NCBI GenBank assembly: GCA_002633005.1
Contig: NMRA01000113.1
Location: 903,194-967,193 of the forward strand
DNA: 64,000 nt
Direction: 5' to 3'
Origin: Phoronis australis
Taxonomy: Eukaryota > Phoronida > Phoronidae
Positions 1-12,955 of the stretch are shown piece by piece; position 1 is the stretch's first letter; each line of letters opens with the position of its first letter. Both the position numbers and the translations under genes were made by a program. The notes under the pieces were generated by a model. That model saw only the letters and a list, made by a program, of their open reading frames with translations. It was not told the origin of the DNA and did not search any database.

Positions 1-2690
1 GTAACTCCGGCATGTAATGCTGTAAAATATAGTTCCTGGAGCTTACCAGTCACCAGAAAACATCGTCGACATGCAAAAACATGCGAAAAAAAAAGAAATC
101 GAACCAAGGTTCGATCATTCAGTTGGTGTTCCTGTATGAGTATTCTGGCTTTTTGGCCTGCTCAAGTAGATTTACAAACTTTCCACAAAACGAACTTGAA
201 AATATTTTGTAATTCGAATAAGTGATAAACCAACCAAATTTCTGGAAACCCACTGAAATATTTCACCCCATTGCTACGCGACGATTGCACAGAACACGTA
301 ATATTTTTCACCACTCTTGCTCTCTAGTACGATAAAAATCCTCTCTGAGGATCTGCATAGAATTCAATGCGAAATGTGAGAAAAGCTCAAGAGTAGTTAG
401 TACATCTAAGCGGAGTAATCCAGTGGAGTTATGCGTGATATTTTGTGCGATGACGTTGGATGTGAGGACTCGAGGTGAGACGGAACAGCCAATCGGACAG
501 CCGGTCTTGGCACTGCGGGGGAAACAATACCAGTCTTTTTTAAAACTCTGAAATGTTTGAATTCTTTGGTGGTATGTGGCCTTCATTTGAGGGTGGTAGA
601 CAGACAGAGTTCTTAGTTTGTGCTTGGTGTGTAATAAAGCAACTTTTGACTTACCCCACTTAGCAATATAAAATTGGGCTCATATCATTCCTTATTCATG
701 TTTCAAATGATTTCTAGGCAAGAACTGAAGAACTGAGTTCGTTATGGCTTTATCAAACCAAGGTCATAAAGTTTCTTTGTCACGGCGGGTTAGTTTCAGC
801 TGACGGGGACGTCTCTGGGGAGACATTTTATCGTGGCCAATATACGTTCAAGCAAAGGATCATTGGCAGAGCACTTACGACTGATCAGGTGACACCTGAA
901 CATAGTTTATAAATTGTCTGATTCATGGTCCAAGGTACTGGAATTGTCTGTGAGAATGCGACGCAATTTTCACAGGAATGACTGTCACCAGGTGGTGAAT
1001 ATGGTTGATGACTGACTCGACCACTAACATCGTTCCGATCTTCTGCGCGCACTCAACTTCATGCAAATCGAAAATATAGGCACTGGGCCCTTTCCAAGCA
1101 AACTGACTAAGCTGAGACAGGTGTTAAATTTCAGTCAACATAAAACTTAAATTTGTCACAAGTCTATTTCAAGAAAGAGATCTTAAGTTTGACTTAGTTT
1201 TTTTACTTAAGTTTTGCCTTCATATTAATTAACTTACCTGATGTGGAAGTTTCAAAGTTTGGAAGTTGAGACAAATCTTAAGTAAAAAACGAACTTAAGA
1301 GAGTTTCTTGGAACGAGTCCCTGACTTCATTATTTGGAAAGTCACGTGACTTGACTAGAGTGATATATGTGTCATTATTACCAGCACTTAAAAAGGCTGC
1401 AAAGAACATAAAAAGCACCGTTTCATATCATTTTGTTGTTAATGAATTATTCTATGCTATAAATAGCAAACGATGACAAATGTACACGTTGTAGGTTAAC
1501 GTTTGTTTGTCACGGTGATGCGCACTATGAATAAAGCGCAGCATACATCACGGATAGTGAGCTTATGAAAGTGTTGCCGTTAGGCCCTCTCATATACGTA
1601 GAATTAAAAGTAAAAGTAAAAGACGAAAGTTAGTAGGCCCAACTTTCGTTGCTTAGTTACTTGGTCGTATTTTTATGACCAATCGTGAACCATAGTTCGG
1701 AACCGTCTAGTCTCTAGCTAGGTAGGTCTACTAGTCTAGCTCGATCATCACGTGTCGGATTACCGACAACTGGTCACACAACATATGTTGTGGCAGACGA
1801 CGACATTTCTTGTCTCTGCTCAAAAAGTAATTCGGCAAAGAATCGTACGTCTAAATCGAGATTGAAATTTTTTTAGTAAAGAAAGCAACAGAAATGTACC
1901 CTAGTAATTAAAAGCATAACTGGTCACTTAGCATTCCTTGAGATGCCCGCCATGTTTTTTTCGACTGAGAATTCTCGCACGTGGTGAGATCAGTGAAGAG
2001 ATAATTGATCATTAGGTAACACACGCTAGGCTTCATTGGCTGATGAAGTAGATTAGGGCGGCTGCACTAGCGATGGGAGAAATGTTTCTGTGATTTTCCA
2101 GAAGTTTTTATTTATAATTCGCATTACTTCAGTCAGTCACCAAGATGGATGATTATGATCATAGTCTGATCTTTTCTATTTTTAAGCTAGGACTATTTCT
2201 TTGACAATATTGATCGTTCATTAGATGGGGACTTCAGACTGCATCAAAATTTCCGTTCGGTCTTGCTGCTGAAAAAAACTTTCACAAGCAGCGGATATGA
2301 AAATCTGTATCAACTTTGACCGCAATAACCCCCATAACGATTGAGAGCCCTGTGAGTCGCAGAGAGAAATTATAAAGTCTCAACCACGTGATTCCCACGG
2401 TTATTATTACCTTATAACGTTTTGATTATTTTCGGGCTTCCTAGTAGTCCGATTCCCCTTAGACCAATCAGAATGTAAAGATTAAGGTTAAGAAAATAAG
2501 ACCATACCCGTATGTTTTTGAGTCGACTATTCCGACATGGTGAGACCAGTTACAACAATTGTTTGGATCAGCGTCTTACTCATAACTTCACCGTTGTCTT
2601 GACTAAGACTTAAAGCAACTTGATATATGTGATACGGAAGATAAGATTACAGTTCCCCTTTCTTTCTTTCTTAATACATCTTTTTCGCAG
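1..2690. other. Upstream region of the sushi gene, no coding exon resolved
   Basis: No convincing exon was found here, although the signal-peptide exon of the WAP/CCP gene should lie here or further upstream. Its first recognised exon begins with two bases of a split codon, so the missing exon must end in phase 1. The stretch is AT-rich and holds one imperfect inverted repeat near 1150-1325. A short ATG reading frame at 2537 has a hydrophobic core but no donor of the needed phase. Confidence 0.5.
1150..1325. repeat. Imperfect inverted repeat (foldback/MITE-like)
   Basis: The left arm (about 1158-1216) and right arm (about 1268-1322) are complementary with a few gaps. Both arms carry the CTTAAG and TTTCTTG blocks in mirror order around a loop of about 50 bp. 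It resembles a decayed miniature foldback element. No target-site duplication could be assigned. Confidence 0.4.
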
Positions 2691-5600
2691 GTCAGACAAG
2701 AGACCCTTTCCGAGATTGTCCAAAAAAGCCCGAATTAATTGGTCATCGACGGTGTTTGAAAGCGTGCAGCCGAGAGAGTGACTGCCGAGGTCGCCGACGC
2801 ACGTGCCTCTGTGATGACGTATGCGGCACCAGTTGTGTCAATCCGAGTAAGACTTAAAAAGTTAAATCTACATTTCGCTCTGTTTAGCTGACTAAAAACG
2901 AAAATCGATCAGCTTTTTACTGTCATAAAATCAGTTTCTCTTACCGTAATTACCAGCAAGAACATTGAAACCATCAAAGACACAAGAAAACGCCTTAGAG
3001 TTTATTGAGGTGGCCAGCCCTGAAATTGCGAATTCAAAAATGGTGCACTAGGGCCTGTGGCTCGAGTTGGTAACGGAAATAGTGTCCCGTTACGGTAAGG
3101 GATATTAGATTATTGCGACCGAGTTTATGAGACTAAAAGGCTTAAGTCGATTTGGCAAAATGCAGCTTTAAAGAGAAAAATGAATTGTGTCACCTTCTCA
3201 CGATTTGATCAAAAAAAAATATTTTACATAAATCGTAGTTTGTGAGAGTTTGCTGAAATGAAAATTGTTTTTTATCTGAAAGAACTTCTGAAATGGATGC
3301 ACTACACAACTACGAAAACAGATATTCAGACGCCGCAGCAGAGCAAAGACCACACTGTACATCTTATGAGTAGGAGACGAATGCATAATGAAATTGTCTG
3401 ACAATTATCGAAGTTGCATTATTTTCGCTGCAATTCAATTAATTAACCAGAGCTGTCGTCACTCATAATGAACACAAAGTTAGCTTTTGAATCGATAGCT
3501 GCACTGTGGTCCACTTTTGAAAAGAGTGACATCTGGTAAATCGTTTTCTGAAGGATTTCCGAGACACTAATCTTCTATATATACATGTAGCGTGTTACCT
3601 TAAATTGCAAGTTGACAAAATGAAATTAATATATACTATATCTTAATATAATGTAAACAGACGTGTGTTAATTCCTACGATACGTTGATCTTACAGATTT
3701 AAAATGTCAGCCACTGGAAGACATAGACAACGGCCGTGTCCAAATATTTCCGTACAGTAAATTCAACGCAGTCGCTAACTATTCCTGTGTACCTGGCTTC
3801 ATGCTAGAGGGTCACAGGACCCGCATATGTGTCGGCGACGGGTCGTGGACTGGCAAGAAACCAACCTGTGTCTTCTCCTCGTGTAAGTTTCATAGGACGT
3901 TTAATTGACTGTCTCCGAAAACAATTGATCAAATGTATTTGTTATCTTGAATGAGCTGTGTGACACAGCACGAGAGGGGGGAGGGGGGTCCCAAATGTGC
4001 TTATTGTTTCGGAACTCCGAAGTAAATGATAATGATGCTCTATGTCATGAAAATAATCTTGGCGCTTCTTTTAAAAATTCCTCTAATCAGACACTAGAGA
4101 GACACTATAAGCATTCATAGACCATTCTGGTGAAATGTAACGAAACTTTTACCATCTTGGCGAATAGCCAGTGTAAGGTCTGAAACACGTACTAGTTCCT
4201 AAATATAGGGCAATTTGATTTGCTTCTGTAATTGTTTTATTCGTGAAGCACGAAGCAGAAATAGAGATAATTTGGTTCCTACTTGTCTCGTTCAGTTTCC
4301 TCCTCAATGTTTTTACAGAGAAAAGAAGATACGATAGATTTATTAACTTATTTACAAATTGTACAGTACAAATATAAGAAAGGAATATGTGCAGACAAGA
4401 CGGATATCTAACAGGACTATAGGAAAACGTGTCCCGGGCGGGTGAGAGCGGGTAGTTATCAAAAACTTGAGTAGCATGCTTCGATAAAATTTCGTGGGAC
4501 AGGGTCACTTTTCAGGCATGAGCTTTACGCGTTAAATGTATGATTTTGACCATTTAACCATTTAATTATGTCTTATTTCAGGAAAGTTCACTTTACTAGG
4601 GTCATGATTTGAATGAGTGTACTTTGAAAGGGTGGATGTTTGGGATCTCTGGTACACAGCCTTTGGGGAATTTTCAAAATCCTTTGTTGCAACATACGAT
4701 CCCAAGTTTTTGGTGACTGCCCCCGGGTTTTCATTGACCTAATAAACGCAAGCATTTTAGGTAAAGATTATACTTGAAGTGAGATCTGCGAAGGAAAGTG
4801 AGGTAAATGTAGTGATTTAACAATTTTAAGAAGTAATTTACTCGGTTTAAACGATAATCGCGGGTTACTTTAAAAATGACGAATTTAATTAGTCACAATT
4901 CGTCAAAGTAACAACAACAAAAACAAACATTTACATAACTTTGAGCGGACGTTTTTAAAATACACATTTACCCAAGCTGCGACCACAGATATGTTTCCAA
5001 CAACGGCTAGACGTTTTTGTTCTAGCACCTGGTTCCACACATGGTTCGTTTTGGAACGAGAATTGAATTTTGAATGTCGGGCAACCAATACGACCAAATA
5101 CCTGACAAAGACAACTCAAAATTAAGTTATAGCGTGAGACTTCAAGACATGTAATTTTTTTTTGTAAACTTGCTGAACAGGAATCGAATCAAGAATTGGT
5201 CGGTCGCTTGCTGGTTGCAGACGACACTGACTGTGGCCATTACGTATGCCTTAAATTTGATGTGTATAATTCACCTACTTATACATGTTCATGCAAGTTT
5301 TCAAGATTTACGTTACAGTGTACTTCTGCTGCTTGAAAGACTAATCTCTGTTTTTCCAAGTTTGCGTGGGAGAAATGTTGTTTACCATAACAAAGAGTCA
5401 CTCGTTGACTAAGTCATTTGTTTAAAACGATTTCATCCTAAGTTTTTCAATTGATTGCGTGTAATATTCGTTTCTTTTTGGTCACTATTACTACGATTGT
5501 ATAGTATTTCAATTATGTTTTTGACATGTAGCCATAGACACCAGTAACAGTGCGATGCCTTGGAGACTTTTAATACCTTCACGTTGGTAGCAGTGGAAAA

Positions 5601-8600
5601 ACCACAGAAATTCAGTCTGACGGTCCAAATTCCAGTGGAGAATAACGGTAGCTGTTTCACATGTAAAATATGGAAATATATAGCTCTTTCGTATTTCACA
5701 GGTGTTGGGTAACAGTTATTGCATGACTTTATCATTACGTTAATATGATGACGTGAGCTTTGCTTGTTTACTACAATTCGGCGTGAGCCGTGTTGTTCGG
5801 GTAGCCTGATGTATCCGATCGGGAAATTTGAACTTTTCAGGCTTTAACCTAGTTAGGCCCTAAACTGTGACTATAAAGTGGAGAGTGAAAACGTTTCAGG
5901 AAATTTTTGAAATTTGCCTCACTCATCTTTGCAGGGGCGTGTAGAAGTCCTCCGCATGTGGAAAACGCACTATTCGACCGCAAGACGGGCCCATATCCCG
6001 TGGGAACAGTTGTACAATATTACTGCCGACGAGGTTACTATAGAGACGGGCTGTTCACAGCCACGTGCGGCGAGGGCTCATGGAACGGGCCAAGGATGAG
6101 TTGCATACGTGAGATTGGTTTTCCTTAGTTCAAATACACATCGCAGATTTCATGGCACGGACACCTTGCGCTTACACATTTTGCAAACACTTTACATATC
6201 CTGTTTACATTGTGATGTAAATATTTAGTAGACCTGCAAGCTAGCTAGGCTCTAGTCCAAAGGAATTAAGTTTTGAAATCCAACAGTAAATTTCAAGCCT
6301 GGGAAGAATCAAGGATCCGCGATCAAAGGCCTCGCTATCACCTCTAGGCATGAGCACCGTTCGAAGATGTCACTAGTGACTTTCTCACTAAATTCCATAA
6401 CAACGTGTTACTTACGTGGATAATGACATATCAAAAACAATACTTGAATGTCGTACTCCGGTAGCCGCGACAGACTATAATGCAGGTCCATAAATAGCTT
6501 ATACTCTTCTACCCCTTCCACGGGCCAGCGAATACTTGAATATTGTGTTTTTGTTAAAAGCAAAAAGTTGCGGACATCCGGGTGACGTTCCCAATGGCAT
6601 CAGACACGGGGATCTGTTCTTCTACCCCCACCGGGTCGACTATCGGTGTCAACCAGGTTATAGACTGATAGGACACAGTTTTCGTATTTGCAAAGATGAT
6701 GGCTCGTGGTCAAGTGATCTACCGTTCTGCACACGTAAGTAGCATAGGTCCCCGGGATGATGCATTCTTAAGATCAAGCCATAAAAAATGATACAAACCC
6801 CGAGTTGCCTTTTCTGAAACATTTTTTTTAAATCAACACATTTGAGGTCAGCTAGTACAAATACATGGCTCTTGGAAAAAATTCAGCTTTTACCGACATA
6901 TCAGTGAACTACTTTTCACTGTGCCGGGAAGCAGCATTTGTCCCGATGAATTTGTCTTTCGAGACAACAACAAAAATGTATTAGTGGGCGTACAGACTGT
7001 AGTTCATGTCCACATGCAACATAATCTACATCAGGGTTGGTTTGTATAAAACTTCAAGATTGATTCGCTAGATAAGTTTGTTTGTTGCATGACGTCAAGT
7101 CCATTCCACATCAGGTGGCAACACGACGCGGAATAACGTGAAGTCATTGTTGCTCTCTAGCGTATAACTTTTATCCAACCGAACTCTGTGGGCTTATCGG
7201 ATATTTTCAAAGCTTGTGAACTCACTGGCGGGCTAGCATGATTTCAAAGAATAAACGTTCGCCACAGCCCTAAAACTGTTATTCTGTATAACGGTGGCAC
7301 TACTATGTTTTTTGCTTTTGTTTCTTTTTTTTTTCTTTTTTTGTTGGTGAGTCAGGGGAGTCTGGGGGAGTGGCCTGCCGGTCTGGGCCTCCCTAAACTG
7401 CCTATGGAATTAACTAATTATACACTCCTTCCAGCTATTCAATGCCGCCCGCTGTATAAACCACAAAATGGCAAGGTCCTAGGCCACTCCATCGCATTCG
7501 GTAGCACGCTGATGTTTGAGTGCAATCCGGGATTCCGAATCATTGGTACAAACAAACGGACGTGTCAAGCCAACGGAACGTGGACAGGGGAACCAGTCGT
7601 TTGCCAGCGTAAGTGTACTGGCTCGGTCTTCGAGTTTTTGACACACAAGGCTGTAAACTGAAGTCATGTCACTGTAAACTGAGGAACTTTTATAAATATT
7701 TATCCCGTCACATCATATTGGTTTCCTGAGACTAATGATGCGTGGTGGTCCTAGTTTGTTCCAGTGCAGATGTCGACAGTTCGGGTCGGCTGCAACCATG
7801 TATAACTCTTACGATCACCCTTCCTTTCAGTGATAGACTGTGGTTTGCCAGAGTTTCACAACGGTGTCATTGAAGGGGACAGTACAAGCCTTGCTGCCGA
7901 AATTGTGTTCAGGTATCGAGAGCAAGTTTACTCTGTCATTTCGAGTCGAAAATTAACGCAAAATATTAAACACACCACATCTTTCGTATTTAACTTATGT
8001 AGTACGGACCTGGAAGCAGTGCACTGGCACTTATCCAAGGTCAGTGTTATCAGAAGTATCGAAACCTCAAATACATGTATAAAATAGACCATGCAGTCGA
8101 CACGCGATTTTTTCTGACAGACTGCATTTTCATTAAAAGATGGCTTTAAAGAAGCTGCGTCTCATTAAATTGTGAATATACAAATGGTGTGCCGGAAACC
8201 ATTCAAGAATCAGTTACTACAATCTCGCGAAAGTCTCGCATTGCGAGACCATTTTTATGTAAATGAGTGTGGTAATATGTCATCGTTACCCTAATAAAAC
8301 AAAGCACAGTTTTTAATATTTGTTCATTTCACTGTCAAATAACGATTTCGTAATATTTAGAATTACTAGGGTTTTTTATATGTTTGCACTTGTTTTTAAA
8401 GCGGTATGGAACTCGAAAGTTCGTCATAAATACATTTTAAACAATTCCTGACGAAAGTACCACCCTGTAACGTCTTTTGCAGAGTAATCCACTTTTCTCT
8501 GTGAGGAAATTTCCAGAAAAAAATCACGAAATTCACGCTTTTTGAAATACCCCCTCAGCATTTATGATAAATGCGCGCATGCGCTCACAGCTAATTGCTT

Positions 8601-11600
8601 GAAGTCGCTTGAAATCAAAGGTCACATTTTCCACATCAAGGAAATGTGTTACGTGTATGTCTTGCTATATACCAAACAAGGAGACGTGCTTTGCCTTGTG
8701 GGAGAAAATCGACGAAGTGGCGAGCAGTTGACATATCGTTTTTTGGAGGGAATTTCAAGCTAATTAAAAATCTTTACGAACAAACCCTAAAAAAAACCTG
8801 GTGAGCAATTTCAATTCTGTTTCAGTGGCAGAGAACCACTGATTTAGTCTGTTTACCGCGTTCCAGGCCTCTTTAATTGTATCAGTTGTGTTTTTCTATA
8901 AAATTGCATTTTATTTAAAAGTTATTCATTTTCCTGACTATACTTGCACACACAGTTAGTCACAAGGTGGCACTTGCCCAAATTTAAATATTCACGGTTC
9001 TAACGAGACATAGTTTCTTTAAATTAGTGACCGCACCCTAACACCATGTTACCTGACTCAAGACACCAGCTAATCCCTATGAAACGTCTTGCACATTTAT
9101 GCTCTGAGACTTTCACTTGAACCAGAAGTACGATAAATTGGATCATCCCATAAACAGATGCAGTGCCGGAAAATGATACAAGTAATTTTTACTCATATTA
9201 CGCGATCAATGTTTTTCAGATGTCATCCTGGCACGACATTCGAAGGTACATCGACAATGGCCAAGTGTTTGGAAACAGGACAGTGGTCCGATCAGCCACC
9301 CAAGTGTTGGAGTAAGTGTGATAAGCCACTCAACGGTTTGTCGAAAAGAGCAAAAGTCGGTAAAATGAAATTCCAAATTGTATCTGATCTCATCAAGAGT
9401 TAAAAACTTCTAAGCCTCAGTGGCTGGATAGAGACTTCGTGACGAAATTGGACAATGTGTAATTAATCAAGTGAAATGTATATATTTACATGTACAACAA
9501 AAACTATCTGTGTAACAGACAATAATTTCCACCATGGTGAAGTGAGAAGTAAGAAATGCGTGGGACTCATGGACTAGGCTAAGTAAGAAATATGTGGGAC
9601 ATGTGGTCTTGGCCACATTTTTACTAAAAATGACATGAAAAAGGTTGCCTTCGCCTTTAAAATCAAAGATCGCTACCACCAAAAAGATTGTTAACATTTC
9701 AAATGTTACGACAATCAATAAAAACAGACTATTGGTCTTGATTTTAACCCGGCCCAGTTGTATCACTGAAGATAGAGTTCTCATTTTGGAGTCTTCCGTT
9801 GTGAACTAGGCCCTAGTCCGACGGCTGGCGCTCTAGCAATTTCTAAAACATGTAATGATCATGTAACTAGTGTTTGCATCCGTATATAAGCTTCAGTGTC
9901 TGAGTGGTCAATTGCCAAACTTTATCGCCACATTGAAATCCAAGATAGCGTCCATTTAGCTGAGATTATGGGGCTAAAAATGCATTTATAAGGTGTGCCA
10001 TATAATCGTGTGATATTAAAAAGATGTTGCCCTCCGAGATGATGCCAACAACTCTGTGGGGTCATGGACTATGTGTTTTCACGGGCGCCGTTGTCACGGT
10101 GGGAACGCATAGCAATGTGTAGTGTAGTATTTACTAACACATGATTGTCACATTTATTAACGACACTAATTCCGGTCAACAGGAAAATGCATGGCCCCAA
10201 CCATAAATGACGGTGTAGTTGTGCGACGTAACCAGAACGCAGAACATAAAATGGAGCTGGACTACACGTGCGATGACGGCTTCGAGAAGCAGAAGGGTGA
10301 ACGTTCGATTTGTTACAACGGAACATGGCGCCCGCCACCAAGATGTTTACCGGGTCAGTTCTGTCTCCTTCAAAAGAATTTCTCATAAATGCGCTATTTA
10401 CCGGCCATCCTGGGGTACACTTTTTACTTTGGTCGTGGTTGGCTTATAAGCGGCCTGTGCCTTTGCTAGTTACGTGATCCAGTCATTTTTAAATTAAAAT
10501 TTTGTTAAGTTGCGATATGACTGATCGTCTTCTCAACCATAAAAGGGTCAATTTTTAAAATATCACAATACTCAGCTAACATCGTAAAATAACAAATTAA
10601 TTGAAGTCAAAGGTTACCAAATAGACCTACATCTATTTATCAGATCAGTTTTGACGGCCTTATTCGAATTATCTACGAAATGAAATTAACTGAAATTCGT
10701 GTGACTGAAGAACGTCAATTTGGGGTTTGTCTGAACCCTAATCACAACAATCCGTGTTTTGTCAGAACTTCATTGGCCTGAAGCTTATTAGCTATTACTG
10801 TCTCTTGACACCAGAAAATATTGTTATTCCGCCTCCTCTTACTCATACATGATTCGAAAAGGTTTGAGAAATCTTGTTATGCTCAGATTTTCCACAGCAA
10901 ACCGATTCAGATTTGTTTAAATTCAAGAAGAGAATTTTTGCGAATGCAAATATATATTTTTTATTTGACCCCTCAAATTAAGGAATAATAGGGCCGCCTG
11001 TCACTCTTTTTTACGCTTTTATCTTTTGAAATTGAGTAATCATTTGATATAAATCCAGCTCTTGGAAGGGGCCCAGTGATGGCATCCGTACCCTTGTCTT
11101 GTTTTTTCTGATTCATGCCCTATTTTATTAAAGGGTCACTCACTCAGGTAACCCGCCTACCGTAATGGTGTAATGAAATGGCTTTCTTGCAATGTTTTTT
11201 GTGAAATTTTAAAAATATTTCATGTTAAAATGAACCGATGATGGAAGGAGTGTGGCACGATGATGTGATGATATTTTCCAGTTTTTAAAATAATGTAACC
11301 TCCCTTGTTGGAGTATTTGGGGAACGTTCCTTTCATATTTAGAGACTTCCTCTCAAACGGGGTTCTCTCTTGGAGGTGCGGCACAAGGCATTTGCCCTTT
11401 GCCCTCTATAAATCCGGCACTGTCAACTATTCGCGAAAGTAGAAAACATTTTAAAATTGGTTATGAAGTCCCAGAATATGTCCATGCGAAGCGCAGCTGC
11501 AGTATTATGGCATGCCCAACAAACGAGAAAAAAGCAGGACTGTGAATTGTGCATAGACAATATTTTGGATGGTTTTATAACGATAAAAACATCGGTACAT

Positions 11601-12955
11601 TTCCCCAAAGAATTCCAAGATCGTTGTTAGCAAAGCATTTTTGATGAATTTGTTCATGCGGAACTCGCTTTCTGGAGTAGATCTTTTTACGTCTGCGAAC
11701 AGGTGCTAAAAGCGCATGTACTGGTAAACGTAAACAAAGCTTTCTATCTTGGAGAGCCAAATGTGCACTTGAACCGTGACAGGTTACCACTGGAATGAAT
11801 CAGAATTCCCCCTAACAGGGGTTAGAATTGGTATCAACAGGTAAGGGTGCAGGTGGGACAGAACTAGAAAAAATAACCGCGGGATTACATTTTATTCCTT
11901 CAAAAATCATGCTTGTATGGTAGTACAGTCGTCTTGGCAATGCGCCGTGTCAGTATATTGCCGACTCCAGTCAAAAGTTTAACTTGAAACAGGACGTAAG
12001 ATGCTTTCTCTTTAATTTTAGCTCCATGCCGGGATCGGCCGCCTATAATTCGTAACGGAGAATATCGTTATGTCGGCACAAACCATTTAGACAAGGTCAA
12101 ATACGAATGCAAGATAGGATATTCGCTCATGAACGATCCCAAGTTGGAATGTCGACACGGCAAATGGAGGGGTCTTACTCCATGGTGCAAACCACGTGAG
12201 TTTATTAACAGGCCAATTGTGTTACTAAACGAGTGAAGTTGTTCTACTGCAAAGTTCCTCGAATGATGTAAAAAATGTTTCTAAAGACCGATTTCCATGA
12301 AACGACATGCAACAATACGCGCATTTAGGCATTGCGGGTTATAGTATCGGCAACTCTTTTCAAAGTAAAGCCAATTTAAAAAAACAGACATACCTGTAAC
12401 GGGTGGAAACGATTCCATATGGCCTTGACTCGCAACAAAAGTGGACCAGCTTGACAATTAACAGCTCAAATTAACGGCTTAGGGAATCGTAGCCGGAATT
12501 TAGAGTCACGGCCCTGGAATTATTTCCGTCCCTGGTTTAATGTAGTCATAAATTTTCTGGACACACAGTCGGATAAAAGTATCTGCAACATTTACAAATT
12601 GAATTCGTCTGCATTAGTGGTCTTCTGTTTCAAAACTTATACCTTAGGCGCTGGATAATAACAAGCGTTTCCTTTTGCAGTTTACTGTGAACATCCAGGC
12701 AAGGTGAGACACGGTGAGATGCTATTGGTCGGTGTCAAAGGAAAATACACCTACCACGAGCACGTGCCAAACATAGGACAAGGTCAACAAATTGAGTTTC
12801 ATTGTGACCGAAACTACAAACTTGTCGGCTCAGAACGGTCAACGTGTATGAACGGACACTGGAACCCGCGACCGCGACCCAAGAAAAAGTGTGTTAAAGG
12901 AACGCATGTCAATTTACCATTCAGGTTCCGATTAGTTAGAAGGAAAAGGCAATGA
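2691..12955 (+). CDS. Secreted WAP + eight-CCP (sushi) domain protein, LEV-9-like, 5' end missing
   Basis: Exons: 2691-2846 (WAP, eight cysteines), 3697-3882 (CCP1), 5935-6108 (CCP2), 6561-6734 (CCP3), 7435-7608 (CCP4), 7831-7912 and 9220-9311 (CCP5, split), 10183-10353 (CCP6), 12022-12195 (CCP7), 12681-12955 (CCP8 and stop TGA). All junctions are GT-AG, and every whole-domain exon is phase 1-1. Joined, they encode about 552 residues without the signal peptide. Each CCP shows the four-cysteine pattern with the Gly-Xaa-Trp before the last Cys (for example GDGSWTGKKPTC). A WAP followed by eight CCPs is the plan of C. elegans LEV-9, an extracellular scaffold for acetylcholine-receptor clustering; orthology is inferred from architecture only. 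The protein ends in VRRKRQ, a furin-like basic motif. CCP8 is longer than the others, with an insert before its second Cys. It should be secreted, but the signal peptide exon was not located. Confidence 0.85.
9590..9660. mobile_element. Single terminus of a TTAA-type (Kolobok-like) element
   Basis: The sequence ending CCTTCGCCT followed by TTAA (9657-9660) matches the right end of the element at 59379-60710, with extra similarity just inside it (an ATTTTT.CTAAAA.TGA block). No matching left end was seen in this intron of the sushi gene, so this is a one-ended or strongly decayed copy. Confidence 0.5.

Noticed and set aside
2537-2602. ATG frame starting MVRPVTTIVWISVLLITSPL as the signal peptide of the WAP/CCP protein
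   Set aside because: It looks like a signal peptide and lies just upstream, but no GT in it gives the required phase 1 join to the exon at 2691, it ends at a TGA, and the intron would be under 100 bp.
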